DNA of 64,000 bases, from positions 992,001-1,056,000 of the forward strand of contig NZ_RJAC01000001.1 of assembly GCF_003999975.1 (NCBI RefSeq). Reading direction: 5' to 3'. The DNA comes from Actinoplanes solisilvae (lineage in GTDB: Bacteria > Actinomycetota > Actinomycetes > Mycobacteriales > Micromonosporaceae). Position 1 is the first letter of the stretch; each line of letters begins with the position of its first letter. Under the pieces are notes generated by a model. It was not told the origin of the DNA and made no database searches. It was given only the letters and a program-made list of their open reading frames with translations. Below are positions 54,952 to 63,015 of this stretch, piece by piece. The translations under genes were made by a program, and so were the position numbers.

Positions 54952-56139
54952 GTGCCGCTCGACCGCGATGGTTCCAAACCCGCCGCTTCCAGCCCGACGC
55001 CGAAACCCGGCGTCAACGGTTCGGCGCGTCCGGCAGTGACCTCCGGGGGTCCCGGGCTCACCGGGGGCGGTGTGAGCGGCGATCCGCTCCGCGCCAACCT
55101 GGCCCTCATGGCGCCCGGCACGGCGCTGCGTGACGGCCTCGAACGCATCCTGCGCGGCCGCACGGGCGCGCTGATCGTGCTCGGTCACGACGCCGTCGTC
55201 GAAAGCATCTGCACCGGCGGTTTCGCCCTCGATGTCGAGTTCTCGGCCACCCGCCTGCGCGAGCTGTGCAAGATGGACGGCGCGGTCGTGCTCTCCAGCG
55301 ACGGCACCCGCATCGTGCGGGCCGCCGTGCACCTCATGCCCGACCCGGGCATCCCCTCCGAAGAGTCGGGCACCCGTCACCGCACCGCCGAGCGGGTCGC
55401 CAAGCAGTCGGGCTTCCCGGTCATCTCGGTGAGCCAGTCGATGCACATCATCGGCCTCTACGTGAACGGGCAGCGCCACGTCCTCGACGACTCGGCCGCC
55501 ATCCTTTCCCGGGCCAACCAGGCGCTGGCCACCCTCGAGCGCTACAAGCTGCGCCTCGACGAGGTCTCCGGCACCCTGTCCGCGCTCGAGATCGAAGACC
55601 TGGTCACCGTGCGTGACGCCGTCGCCGTCGTCCAGCGGCTCGAAATGGTCCGCCGCATCGCCGACGAGATCTCCGGCTACGTCGTCGAGCTCGGCACCGA
55701 CGGCCGCCTGCTCGCCCTGCAGCTCGACGAGCTCATGGCCGGCGTCGACTCCGACCGCACCCTGGTGATCCGCGACTATCTGCCCACCGGCCGCAAGGCG
55801 CGCACCCTCGACGAGGCCCTGGTCGAGCTCGACCTGCTCACCGCGACCGAGATGATCGACCTGGTGGCGGTGGCCAAGGCCATCGGCTATCCGGGCGCCT
55901 CCGATTCGCTCGACGCGGCGGTGTCCCCGCGCGGCTTCCGCCTGCTGGCCAAGGTGCCGCGCCTGCCCGCCCAGATCGTCGACCGGCTCGTCGACCACTT
56001 CGGCAGCCTGCAGCGCCTGCTCGGCGCCACGGTCGAAGACCTGCAGGCGGTCGACGGCGTCGGCGACGCGCGGGCCCGCGGCGTACGCGAGGGTCTGTCC
56101 CGCTTGGCCGAGGCGTCGATCCTCGAACGCTACGTCTGA
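54952..56139 (+). CDS. disA: Diadenylate cyclase / DNA integrity scanning protein DisA
   Basis: Octameric enzyme making c-di-AMP from two ATP and scanning DNA for branched structures; 395 residues. The DAC domain carries the DGA motif (109-111, CKMDGAVVL) and the RHR motif (142-144, GTRHRTAER). A helical linker and a C-terminal HhH/RuvA2-like DNA-binding domain follow ([38 protein letters not shown]). The N-terminal 45 residues are a Pro/Gly/Ser-rich extension not seen in the Bacillus protein; a later start cannot be excluded. The annotated start is GTG 54952. Confidence 0.96.
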   Translation: MPLDRDGSKPAASSPTPKPGVNGSARPAVTSGGPGLTGGGVSGDPLRANLALMAPGTALRDGLERILRGRTGALIVLGHDAVVESICTGGFALDVEFSATRLRELCKMDGAVVLSSDGTRIVRAAVHLMPDPGIPSEESGTRHRTAERVAKQSGFPVISVSQSMHIIGLYVNGQRHVLDDSAAILSRANQALATLERYKLRLDEVSGTLSALEIEDLVTVRDAVAVVQRLEMVRRIADEISGYVVELGTDGRLLALQLDELMAGVDSDRTLVIRDYLPTGRKARTLDEALVELDLLTATEMIDLVAVAKAIGYPGASDSLDAAVSPRGFRLLAKVPRLPAQIVDRLVDHFGSLQRLLGATVEDLQAVDGVGDARARGVREGLSRLAEASILERYV

Positions 56140-56232
56140 CTCTCTGCCGTCGGTCTTTCGGTCTTTCGGCCGACCCTGCTCTGCCCTCGGTGCGATGCGG
56201 GCAGGTCACCGGCGTTCCTAAGATCATCAGTC

Positions 56233-56865
56233 ATGTCTGGTAACCGGAACGTCGTCGTGGTAGCCCCGGTGGCGGGCGTACTGCTGGGCGCCCTCGACTT
56301 CGTCTGGATCAAGTACGTGCCGTCGCCGCTGGGCGACCTAGGCAACTCCCTGGCCGTGTGGGCGGTCGCGGCGTTCCTGCTGACCTACCGCTTCCGCTGG
56401 TCAACGCTGGTCAGCGTGCTCGGCGCGATCGTCTGCCTGGTGGTGGCCGTGCCCAGCTACTACCTCACGGCGAACGTGATCCAGAACGACGACCTGTCGA
56501 ACACCTACAACAGCGTCGCGCTGATGTGGATGGGCTTCGGGGTGATCGCCGGAACAGTCTTCGGCGCCGCCGGAGTCCTCGCCCGCGATCCGCTGGCCCG
56601 CGGTGGCCGGCTTCTCGGGACGGCGGCGCTCGGCATGCCGGGCGCGGTCCTGTTCGCCGAGGGCGTGGTGCAGGCGCGGCGCATCGGCGACCCCTCCTAC
56701 GGCACCGGCGACCAGCTCGCGTACGTGGCCGTCGTGGTGACCTTGGGCCTGGCGATCACCCTGCTCGTCGGACGATCGTGGCGCCAGCGCGGTCTGGCGC
56801 TGCTGTGCGCCTTGCCGCTGACCGCGATCGGCTACGTCCTGCTGTCGCTGACCGGCTTCCGCTGA
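56233..56865 (+). CDS. Six-helix membrane protein of unknown function
   Basis: Hydrophobic protein of 210 residues with about six membrane segments (VVVVAPVAGVLLGALDFVWI, LAVWAVAAFLLTYRF, LVSVLGAIVCLVVAVPSYYL, ALMWMGFGVIAGTVFGAAGVLA, LAYVAVVVTLGLAITLLVG, GLALLCALPLTAIGYVLLSL). It has a polar loop NVIQNDDLSNTYNS between helices three and four. I see no transporter signature. It stands 93 bp after disA on the same strand and is convergent with the 2H phosphoesterase. Confidence 0.72.
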   Translation: MSGNRNVVVVAPVAGVLLGALDFVWIKYVPSPLGDLGNSLAVWAVAAFLLTYRFRWSTLVSVLGAIVCLVVAVPSYYLTANVIQNDDLSNTYNSVALMWMGFGVIAGTVFGAAGVLARDPLARGGRLLGTAALGMPGAVLFAEGVVQARRIGDPSYGTGDQLAYVAVVVTLGLAITLLVGRSWRQRGLALLCALPLTAIGYVLLSLTGFR

Positions 56866-56873
56866 GCCGCTCC

Positions 56874-56899
56874 CTGTCCACAGTTCGAGTCTGTCCACA
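56874..56899 (+). promoter_or_regulatory. Two DnaA-box-like sequences
   Basis: CTGTCCACA at 56874-56882 and again at 56891-56899, one base away from the actinobacterial DnaA box TTGTCCACA, 17 bp apart and in the same orientation. They lie just after the 56233 gene stop. Function unknown; chance is possible in this sequence context. Confidence 0.3.
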
Positions 56900-56962
56900 G
56901 GCCGCCGCGCAAAGATCCCCATATCCCGTCACACTGACAAGCGGGGGATCCCCCTTGGGGAG

Positions 56963-57031
56963 GGCGGGCTCTGCGCGCGGCGGGCTCTGCGCGCGGCGGG
57001 CTCTGCGGGCTCTGCGCGCGGCGGGCTCTGG
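56963..57031. repeat. 16-bp GC-rich tandem repeat, about four copies
   Basis: Units of GGCGGGCTCTGCGCGC at 56963-56978 and 56979-56994, a third with a short internal duplication, and a fourth imperfect copy ending near 57031. It fills the gap between the convergent genes ending at 56865 and 57050. Confidence 0.8.
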
Positions 57032-57049
57032 GCGAACGGGCCCTGCTTG

Positions 57050-57568
57050 TCAGGCCGGCAGCGGCTCAGCGATGTCGTTGGCGTGGTCGGTCACCGATGC
57101 GCCGACGACTGTGGCGCGCAACGGGAGCACCTCCAGGCACCGCCGGATCGCCGGGGCCATCTGCGGGTTCGGGACGCGCATCGAGATCGTGCAGTGCGGC
57201 ACCCAGCGGCCCGGCCGGTAAAGATCCCACACCTCGACCCCGGCCGCGTCCAGACGCTCGTGGACCTGGCGGTGGTGTTCGAGCAGTGGAGCGGTCGGGG
57301 TGACGCCCAGCCACAGCACGCGGCCCACGAACTGGCCGACGAAATCCATGTCCAGGGTCAGGCCGCGTCCGACCGGTAGGCCGGCCAGTGCGTCGACTAC
57401 CTTGTCCGGCGCTAGCTGACGGGCCGCCGCCAGTGAGACGTGCGGGCGGTGTTTCTCGTTCAGCAGCGACGCCAGCGTCGGGATGCCCTCGTCCTCCAGG
57501 GCCCGCCACAGTGTGCGGACCCGACGGGTGGCGTCGACGTCCAGGTAGAGCTCGAGTGCGGCGACCAC
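57050..57568 (-). CDS. 2'-5' RNA ligase family (2H phosphoesterase) protein
   Basis: Protein of 172 residues with both histidine motifs of the 2H superfamily: HVS in KHRPHVSLAAARQL and HCT in GRWVPHCTISMRVP. These motifs form the active site of RNA ligase/cyclic phosphodiesterase enzymes such as ThpR. The natural substrate is unknown. The GTG start at 57568 directly follows the TAA of the upstream gene. Confidence 0.85.
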   Translation of the reverse strand: MVAALELYLDVDATRRVRTLWRALEDEGIPTLASLLNEKHRPHVSLAAARQLAPDKVVDALAGLPVGRGLTLDMDFVGQFVGRVLWLGVTPTAPLLEHHRQVHERLDAAGVEVWDLYRPGRWVPHCTISMRVPNPQMAPAIRRCLEVLPLRATVVGASVTDHANDIAEPLPA

Positions 57569-58327
57569 TTAGGACGCGATGGTCAGCACAACCGGCTCGC
57601 TGACGAGCGTGCCCAGGCGGGCGCGCAGCTCGAACTGGCCGGGCGGTGGGTTGGGGCCGGACGCCGAGCCGCCGGTGCAGTTGCTCGACTGGCGGCCGTT
57701 CCAGGTCACCTTGTACGTGAGTTCCTGGCCGGGCGGGAGCTGCCGGACGTCACTGCCCTTGGCCGTGCTGCACGTGTCGGAGGACCAGTACTTGCGGGCG
57801 CCCTGGTCGATGTAGAGCTCCTGCGGGTCGGCTCCGACGTCGCGGGAACACGTACGCGAGCTGTTGTTCTTGACCTTCAGCTCGAGCTGGACCGCCGCAC
57901 CGCGCTTGAGGTTCGTGGCGGACGGAACCGGGGTCACGACCAATTCGTTGTCGGCGCAGGAGCCGTCCGACGGATTGTTGACGTTGTTGTTCTGCCCGGT
58001 GCCCGTCCCGCCGGTGGGCGGCAGCGTCTGCTGCTGGTCCTCGTTGCCGGGCGACTGGGGTTCGAGGTCGCCGGGCGCGGGCAGCGAGGGGTTGCCGCCG
58101 CCGGGCTTGGCGTCGGCGAAGGAGGGTGTGGGCGCGGCCGAGGTCGGCGTGGTCGCCGGTATCTGCGACGAGGTCGACGTGTTCTTGTTCTGGCCCTGAG
58201 GGTCTTTTTTGTCGTCTCCGGTGCAGGAAACGAACAGCACGATGATGCCGAGCAACACAGCACCCAGCACGACCGCACGACGCCGCCAGTAGACGGCGGA
58301 GGGAAGGGGACCAACCGTCGTTCGCAT
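57569..58327 (-). CDS. Membrane-anchored or lipoprotein-like exported protein
   Basis: Protein of about 252 residues. The N-terminal helix AVVLGAVLLGIIVLFVSC could be a signal anchor or a weak lipobox with the Cys. A low-complexity region follows (about 35-125, rich in Pro, Gly, Asn, Gln, Ser, Thr; QGQNKNTSTSSQ, GTGTGQNNNVNN). The C-terminal beta-rich domain (CADNELVVTPVPSATNLKRGAAVQLELKVKNNSSRTCSRDVGADPQELYIDQGARKYWSSDTC) carries four or five cysteines. Its context suggests a wall-associated protein. The start is ATG 58327. It is followed immediately by the 2H gene. Confidence 0.75.
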   Translation of the reverse strand: MRTTVGPLPSAVYWRRRAVVLGAVLLGIIVLFVSCTGDDKKDPQGQNKNTSTSSQIPATTPTSAAPTPSFADAKPGGGNPSLPAPGDLEPQSPGNEDQQQTLPPTGGTGTGQNNNVNNPSDGSCADNELVVTPVPSATNLKRGAAVQLELKVKNNSSRTCSRDVGADPQELYIDQGARKYWSSDTCSTAKGSDVRQLPPGQELTYKVTWNGRQSSNCTGGSASGPNPPPGQFELRARLGTLVSEPVVLTIAS

Positions 58328-58411
58328 GATGGGGCCCACCGTAAACCCGCGCGCCCGCGAGGGTGGACGCGACGCGCCGGACGTTATGCGACACAGACTC
58401 GCGTCGTCCGG

Positions 58412-58942
58412 TCAGAGATAAACTTTGCGCTGGTAGATGGCGTGCGCCCCGGCGACACGATCGAGAAACAACTTTCCGGCACAGTGATCGATCTCGTGCT
58501 GCAGGGCGCGGGCCTCGAAGGCGTCGGTCACTATCTCGACCGATTCCCCGCTGCCGGGCAGGGTCGCGGCGACGACGACGCGGCCGGCCCTTTTCACGTC
58601 GCCGGTGAGGTCGGGGACCGACATGCAGCCCTCGCGCCCGGCCTTCCAGCGGCTCGCCTCGATGATCTTCGCGTTGCAGAGGACGAACGTACCGTGCAAT
58701 GTCGATGCTTTCGGGTGTCCGCTCACGTCGACCGCGAAGAGTTGCACGCCGACGCCGACCTGGGGAGCGGCCAGCCCGACGCAGCCGGGCGCGACGCGCA
58801 TGGTGGCGACCAGGTCGGCCGCGAGCTGCACGACGGCGGGGTCGGTGGGGTCGACCTCGTCGCCGACCGTGCTGAGCACCGTGGCGGGGGCGGTGACGAC
58901 CGGCAGCACGTTGCCCTCGGGGCCGTCCCACGAGATGGTCAC
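58412..58942 (-). CDS. def: Peptide deformylase
   Basis: Metalloprotease of 176 residues removing the formyl group from nascent proteins. All three motifs are present: CVGLAAPQVGVGVQ (motif 1), REGCMSVPDL (motif 2, metal Cys) and ALQHEIDHCAGKLFLDR (motif 3, QHEIDH with two metal His and the catalytic Glu). The EGCMS form with Met is common in actinobacterial type I enzymes. The ATG at 58942 overlaps the stop of the ACT-domain gene (4 bp). Confidence 0.96.
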   Translation of the reverse strand: MTISWDGPEGNVLPVVTAPATVLSTVGDEVDPTDPAVVQLAADLVATMRVAPGCVGLAAPQVGVGVQLFAVDVSGHPKASTLHGTFVLCNAKIIEASRWKAGREGCMSVPDLTGDVKRAGRVVVAATLPGSGESVEIVTDAFEARALQHEIDHCAGKLFLDRVAGAHAIYQRKVYL

Positions 58943-59442
58943 AGGATCTCCGACTCGGCGCGCCGCAACGTCACCTCGACGCCCAGCTCGGCGGCGGCCA
59001 CCGCGAGCCGCTCGGCCAGCTCGTCGGCCGAGCCGCCGGGCAGGTCGACCTCGGCGATGATCACGTAGAGCGTCCCGGTCAGCCGGGTGCTCAGATCGGT
59101 GATGTTGCCGCCGGCGCCGGCGACGACCCGGGTCACGGCCGCGACGATGCCGAGCCGGTCGGCGCCGTGCACGCTGACCACGAACGGCTCGCCCTCGGCC
59201 AGCGCGTCTTCTTCGGGGGCGACCTCGCGCACCTCGGTGACGACGCCGGTCAGCGACTCGAGCGCGGCCGACGCTTCGGCCGGCGTCGGGCCGGTGCAGA
59301 TGAGGGTCATCGTGAAGTGACCGCGCAGCCGCGTCATGGTGGAGTCGGTCAGGTTGGCACCGACGCCGGCCAGCGCTTCGGCCACGTCGGCCACGATGCC
59401 GGTGCGGTCGGGGCCGATGACGGTGATGGCGAGCTCATGCAC
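58939..59442 (-). CDS. Double ACT-domain protein (GcvR-like)
   Basis: Protein of 167 residues with two ACT domains: HELAITVIGPDRTGIVADVAEALAGVGANLTDSTMTRLRGHFTMTLI and VVSVHGADRLGIVAAVTRVVAGAGGNITDLSTRLTG. The layout is that of the glycine-cleavage regulator GcvR family; the ligand (probably an amino acid) is unknown. The GTG at 59442 is chosen because the ACT fold begins there, 21 bp from the divergent mutY; the open frame upstream is antisense to mutY. It overlaps def. Confidence 0.85.
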   Translation of the reverse strand: MHELAITVIGPDRTGIVADVAEALAGVGANLTDSTMTRLRGHFTMTLICTGPTPAEASAALESLTGVVTEVREVAPEEDALAEGEPFVVSVHGADRLGIVAAVTRVVAGAGGNITDLSTRLTGTLYVIIAEVDLPGGSADELAERLAVAAAELGVEVTLRRAESEIL

Positions 59443-59463
59443 CTGCCTACAGTAAGACCTGAC

Positions 59464-60360
59464 ATGACTCTCGCCGATGACGCCATCACGTGGTTCGACA
59501 AGAATGCCCGCGATCTGCCCTGGCGGCAGCCCGACACGAGCGCCTGGGGCGTGCTGGTGAGCGAGGTGATGCTCCAGCAGACCCCGGTCGTACGGGTGGA
59601 GCCCGCCTGGCGATCCTGGATGACCCGCTGGCCCACCCCGGCCGACCTGGCCTCCGATCCGCCCGCGGAGGCGATCCGCATGTGGGGGCGGCTGGGCTAC
59701 CCGCGCCGCGCCATGCGGTTGCACGCCGCCGCGGTGGCGATGGTCGAGCGGCACGACGGGCGGGTCCCGTCCGATCTCGACCAGCTGCTCGCGCTGCCCG
59801 GCGTGGGCACGTACACCGGGCGGGCCGTGGCGACCTTCGCCTACGGCCAGCGCCACCCGGTGGTCGACACGAACGTGCGCCGCGTCGTGTCGCGGGCGGT
59901 CGAGGGCAAGCCCGACGCGGGTCCGGCCACGACCGCCGCCGATCTGGTCGCGATGGCCGAACTGCTCCCCGAGGAACCGGCCCGGGCGGCCCGCGCCAGC
60001 ATCGCGTTCATGGAGCTGGGTGCACTGCTCTGCGTGGCCCGGTCACCGCGCTGCACCGAGTGCCCGTTCGAAGCGGTGTGCGCGTGGCGGCGGGCCGGTT
60101 CGCCCGCGATGGTGGGGCCGAGCCGCAAACCGCAGCGGTACGCCGGCACCGACCGTCAGGTGCGGGGCCTGCTGCTCGAGGTGCTGCGCCACGAGACCGG
60201 CCCGGTCCCGCGGCAGCGCCTCGACCTGGTGTGGAACGACGACGTGCAGCGGGCCCGGGCGCTGGCCGGGCTGGTCGAGGACGGCCTGGTCGAGCCGTTG
60301 AGCGGGGACGCCTTCGTGCTCGCGGGCGACGCTCCGGCCGTACGCCCGCAGTCTCTGTGA
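59464..60360 (+). CDS. mutY: A/G-specific adenine glycosylase
   Basis: Base-excision repair glycosylase removing A opposite 8-oxoG; 298 residues. It has WFDKNARDLPWRQPDTSAWGVLVSEVMLQQTPVVRV at the N-terminus, the HhH LPGVGTYTGRAVATFAYGQ and the catalytic Asp in HPVVDTNVRR. The iron-sulfur ligands C190, C197, C200 and C206 match CxxxxxxCxxCxxxxxC. The C-terminal NUDIX-like domain of E. coli MutY is largely absent, as in other actinobacterial members. The ATG at 59464 has a short spacer to the divergent ACT gene. In mycobacteria mutY also lies near disA and radA. Confidence 0.93.
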   Translation: MTLADDAITWFDKNARDLPWRQPDTSAWGVLVSEVMLQQTPVVRVEPAWRSWMTRWPTPADLASDPPAEAIRMWGRLGYPRRAMRLHAAAVAMVERHDGRVPSDLDQLLALPGVGTYTGRAVATFAYGQRHPVVDTNVRRVVSRAVEGKPDAGPATTAADLVAMAELLPEEPARAARASIAFMELGALLCVARSPRCTECPFEAVCAWRRAGSPAMVGPSRKPQRYAGTDRQVRGLLLEVLRHETGPVPRQRLDLVWNDDVQRARALAGLVEDGLVEPLSGDAFVLAGDAPAVRPQSL

Positions 60361-60506
60361 TCGGAGGCTGACTTTCCGAAGGCTTCCGTCTAGAGTGAAC
60401 GCTAACATAGACGGATATCACGCGAGCGGCGTCCTCAGGTGGGGCTATGACTCCACTGGCCACAAACACGAGAAGGAGTTGTTCGCGCGCACAAGGGGGG
60501 ATCCCG
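60361..60506 (+). promoter_or_regulatory. Upstream region of the GH51/GH43 genes
   Basis: 146 bp. It contains TGAACGCTAACA (60396-60407), weakly like a LacI-family half-palindrome, followed by ATAGACGGATAT. No regulator gene is in the window. AGAAGGAG (60471-60478) lies too far from the favoured GTG at 60507 to be its ribosome binding site, but GGGGGG just before the GTG may serve. Confidence 0.35.
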
Positions 60507-63005
60507 GTGGCTCGCACTCGCTTGGCCGGCCTCGTCGCGGCCCTGATCGCGCTGCCGCTCGCGGTCGCGCCTCCGGCCGCCGCCGCCGCCGACCCCGACT
60601 ACACGATCACGGTCGATCCCGCCGCCACAGGCCCGGCCATCGGCGACGAAATGTACGGCGTCTTCTTCGAGGACATCAACTACGGAGCTGACGGCGGGCT
60701 CTACGCCGAGCTGGTCCGAAATCGCTCCTTCGAGTTCCAGGCCGCGGACAACCGGTCGTACACCGGGCTGACCGGATGGACGGCGACGGGCGCCGCGGCG
60801 ACCGTGGACGACGACGGGCGCCTGAATGAGCGGAATCGCACCTACCTGCGGCTGACCGGGCCGGGCGGGGTGACCAACGCGGGCTACAACAGCGGCCTCG
60901 CGGTCGAACGCGGCGAGCGCTACAACTTCTCGGTGTGGGCGCGCGCCGACGCAGCCGGCACGGTGAACGTCGCCTTGAAGACCGCCGACGGCACGGCCCT
61001 CGCGGCACCGCTCAGCATCGGCGTCAAGAACGACACCTGGACCCGGTACGCCGGGACGCTGCGAGCCACGAGCACCAGCGATCTCGGGCGGCTGTCGGTG
61101 GCGTACGCGGGAACGGGCACGCTGCGGCTCGACATGGTGTCGATGTTCCCGCGCGACACGTTCAAGGGACGGGCCAACGGGCTCCGCAAGGATCTGGCCG
61201 AGAAGGTCGCCGCCCTGCAGCCGGGCTTCGTGCGGTTCCCGGGCGGGTGCCTGGTCAACACCGGCAGCCACTACGCCTACGACGCCGTGTCGGGCTTCCC
61301 GCGCGCCCGGTCCTATCAGTGGAAGGACACCGTCGGGCCGGTCGAGACGCGGGCCACCAACGCGAACTTCTGGGGCTACAACCAGAGCTACGGGCTCGGC
61401 TACTACGAGTATTTCCAGTTCTCCGAGGACATCGGCGCCGCTGCCCTGCCGGTCGTACCGGCCCTGGTCACCGGCTGTGGGCAGAACCGGGCGACCGACG
61501 ACCCGGTGCTGCTGCAGCGGCACATCCAGGACACGCTCGACCTGATCGAGTTCGCCAACGGGCCGGCCACCTCGACATGGGGCAAGGTGCGGGCGCGGAT
61601 GGGGCACCCGAAACCGTTCGGCCTCACGATGGTCGGGGTCGGCAACGAGGAGAACCTGCCCGAGGAGTATTTCGCGAACTACCTGGATTTCCGCGCGGCG
61701 ATCAAGGCGAAACATCCGGAGATCACGGTGATCAGCAATTCCGGGCCGGACGACCAGGGCGCGACCTTCGAGAACCTGTGGGCCAAGAACCGGGCGGTCG
61801 GCAGCGACATGGTCGACGAGCACTACTACAACAGCCCGAACTGGTTCCTGCAGAACAACGAGCGGTACGACACGTACGACCGCAACGGCCCGAAGGTGTT
61901 CCTCGGTGAATACGCCTCGCAGGACGCCAAGTTCTTCAACTCGCTGGCCGAGGCGGCCTACATGACCGGGCTGGAACGCAACGCGGACGTCGTGAAGATG
62001 GCCTCGTACGCGCCGTTGTTCGCCAACATCGACAACGTGCAGTGGCGGCCCGACCTGATCTGGCTCGACAACGACGAGTCGTGGGGCTCGACCAGCTACC
62101 AGGTGCAGAAACTGTTCATGACGAACGTCGGCGACCGGGTCGTGCCGTCCACGGTGACCGGCGGGCGGGTCGTGCAGCCGCAGCCGATCACCGGACGGGT
62201 CGGGTTCTCGACGTGGCGTACGGCGGCTCGTTATGACGATCTGCGGGTCACCACGCCGGACGGGAACGTGCTGCTCAGCGACGACTTCAACGACGGCAAC
62301 GCGGACGGCTGGAGTCCCGTCGCCAACCGCGGCACGTGGACGGTGAACGACGGCGCCTACGCGCAGACCGATCTGGGCGCCGAGAACACGATGGTCGCGG
62401 CGGCCACGAACATCACCGCGACCGACTACGACATCAGCGTCAAGGCCACGAAGACCGCCGGGGCCGAGGGTTTCCTCATCCCGTTCGGCATCAAGGACTC
62501 GGGCACCTGGTACTGGTGGAATCTCGGCGGCTGGAACAACACCCAGGGCGCGATCGAGAAGGCCAGCGGGTCCGCCGACGCCAAGGAACAGCTCCTGACC
62601 AGACCCGACACTGTCAACACCGGCCAGACGTACGACCTGAGGATCGAGGTTCGCGGCACGAAGGTGACCCTGATCCGCGACGGCGAGGTGTGGGGAAGTT
62701 TCGACGACAACCGGGTCATCGAGCCGTTCGCCCAGGTCGTCACCCGTGACACCAGGGCCGGCGAGTTGATCGTCAAGGTCGTGAACGCCTCCCCCACGCC
62801 GGCGTTCACCAAGGTCGACCTCGGGGGTCAGCGCGTCGCCTCCACGGGCCGCATGACCGTGCTGAGGGGTGACCCGGGCGAGCAGAACACCCGTTCGGCC
62901 GAGCCGATCCAGCCGGTCACGACCACGATCACCGGCCTGGGCTCGACGTTCGTCCGCGAGTTCCCGGCGAGCTCGGTCACCTTCCTGCGCCTCAAGACGA
63001 GATAG
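60507..63005 (+). CDS. Secreted GH51 alpha-L-arabinofuranosidase with CBM4/9 and laminin-G-like modules
   Basis: Exported arabinan/arabinoxylan-degrading enzyme of 832 residues. The signal peptide ends near PPAAAAADPDY. A GH51 beginning (YGVFFEDINYGADGGLYAELVRNRSFEF) is followed by an inserted carbohydrate-binding module (about 75-205). The GH51 barrel then resumes: FVRFPGGCLVN, acid/base Glu in GVGNEENLPEEY, nucleophile Glu in KVFLGEYASQDAKF. A concanavalin-like module follows (about 575-740, LLSDDFNDGNADGWSPV), before the C-terminal GH51 strands. The GTG at 60507 is chosen because it gives a clean signal peptide; the ATG at 60447 is in frame. It is upstream of a GH43 gene, 10 bp away. Confidence 0.88.
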   Translation: MARTRLAGLVAALIALPLAVAPPAAAAADPDYTITVDPAATGPAIGDEMYGVFFEDINYGADGGLYAELVRNRSFEFQAADNRSYTGLTGWTATGAAATVDDDGRLNERNRTYLRLTGPGGVTNAGYNSGLAVERGERYNFSVWARADAAGTVNVALKTADGTALAAPLSIGVKNDTWTRYAGTLRATSTSDLGRLSVAYAGTGTLRLDMVSMFPRDTFKGRANGLRKDLAEKVAALQPGFVRFPGGCLVNTGSHYAYDAVSGFPRARSYQWKDTVGPVETRATNANFWGYNQSYGLGYYEYFQFSEDIGAAALPVVPALVTGCGQNRATDDPVLLQRHIQDTLDLIEFANGPATSTWGKVRARMGHPKPFGLTMVGVGNEENLPEEYFANYLDFRAAIKAKHPEITVISNSGPDDQGATFENLWAKNRAVGSDMVDEHYYNSPNWFLQNNERYDTYDRNGPKVFLGEYASQDAKFFNSLAEAAYMTGLERNADVVKMASYAPLFANIDNVQWRPDLIWLDNDESWGSTSYQVQKLFMTNVGDRVVPSTVTGGRVVQPQPITGRVGFSTWRTAARYDDLRVTTPDGNVLLSDDFNDGNADGWSPVANRGTWTVNDGAYAQTDLGAENTMVAAATNITATDYDISVKATKTAGAEGFLIPFGIKDSGTWYWWNLGGWNNTQGAIEKASGSADAKEQLLTRPDTVNTGQTYDLRIEVRGTKVTLIRDGEVWGSFDDNRVIEPFAQVVTRDTRAGELIVKVVNASPTPAFTKVDLGGQRVASTGRMTVLRGDPGEQNTRSAEPIQPVTTTITGLGSTFVREFPASSVTFLRLKTR

Positions 63006-63015
63006 GGGACAACCC

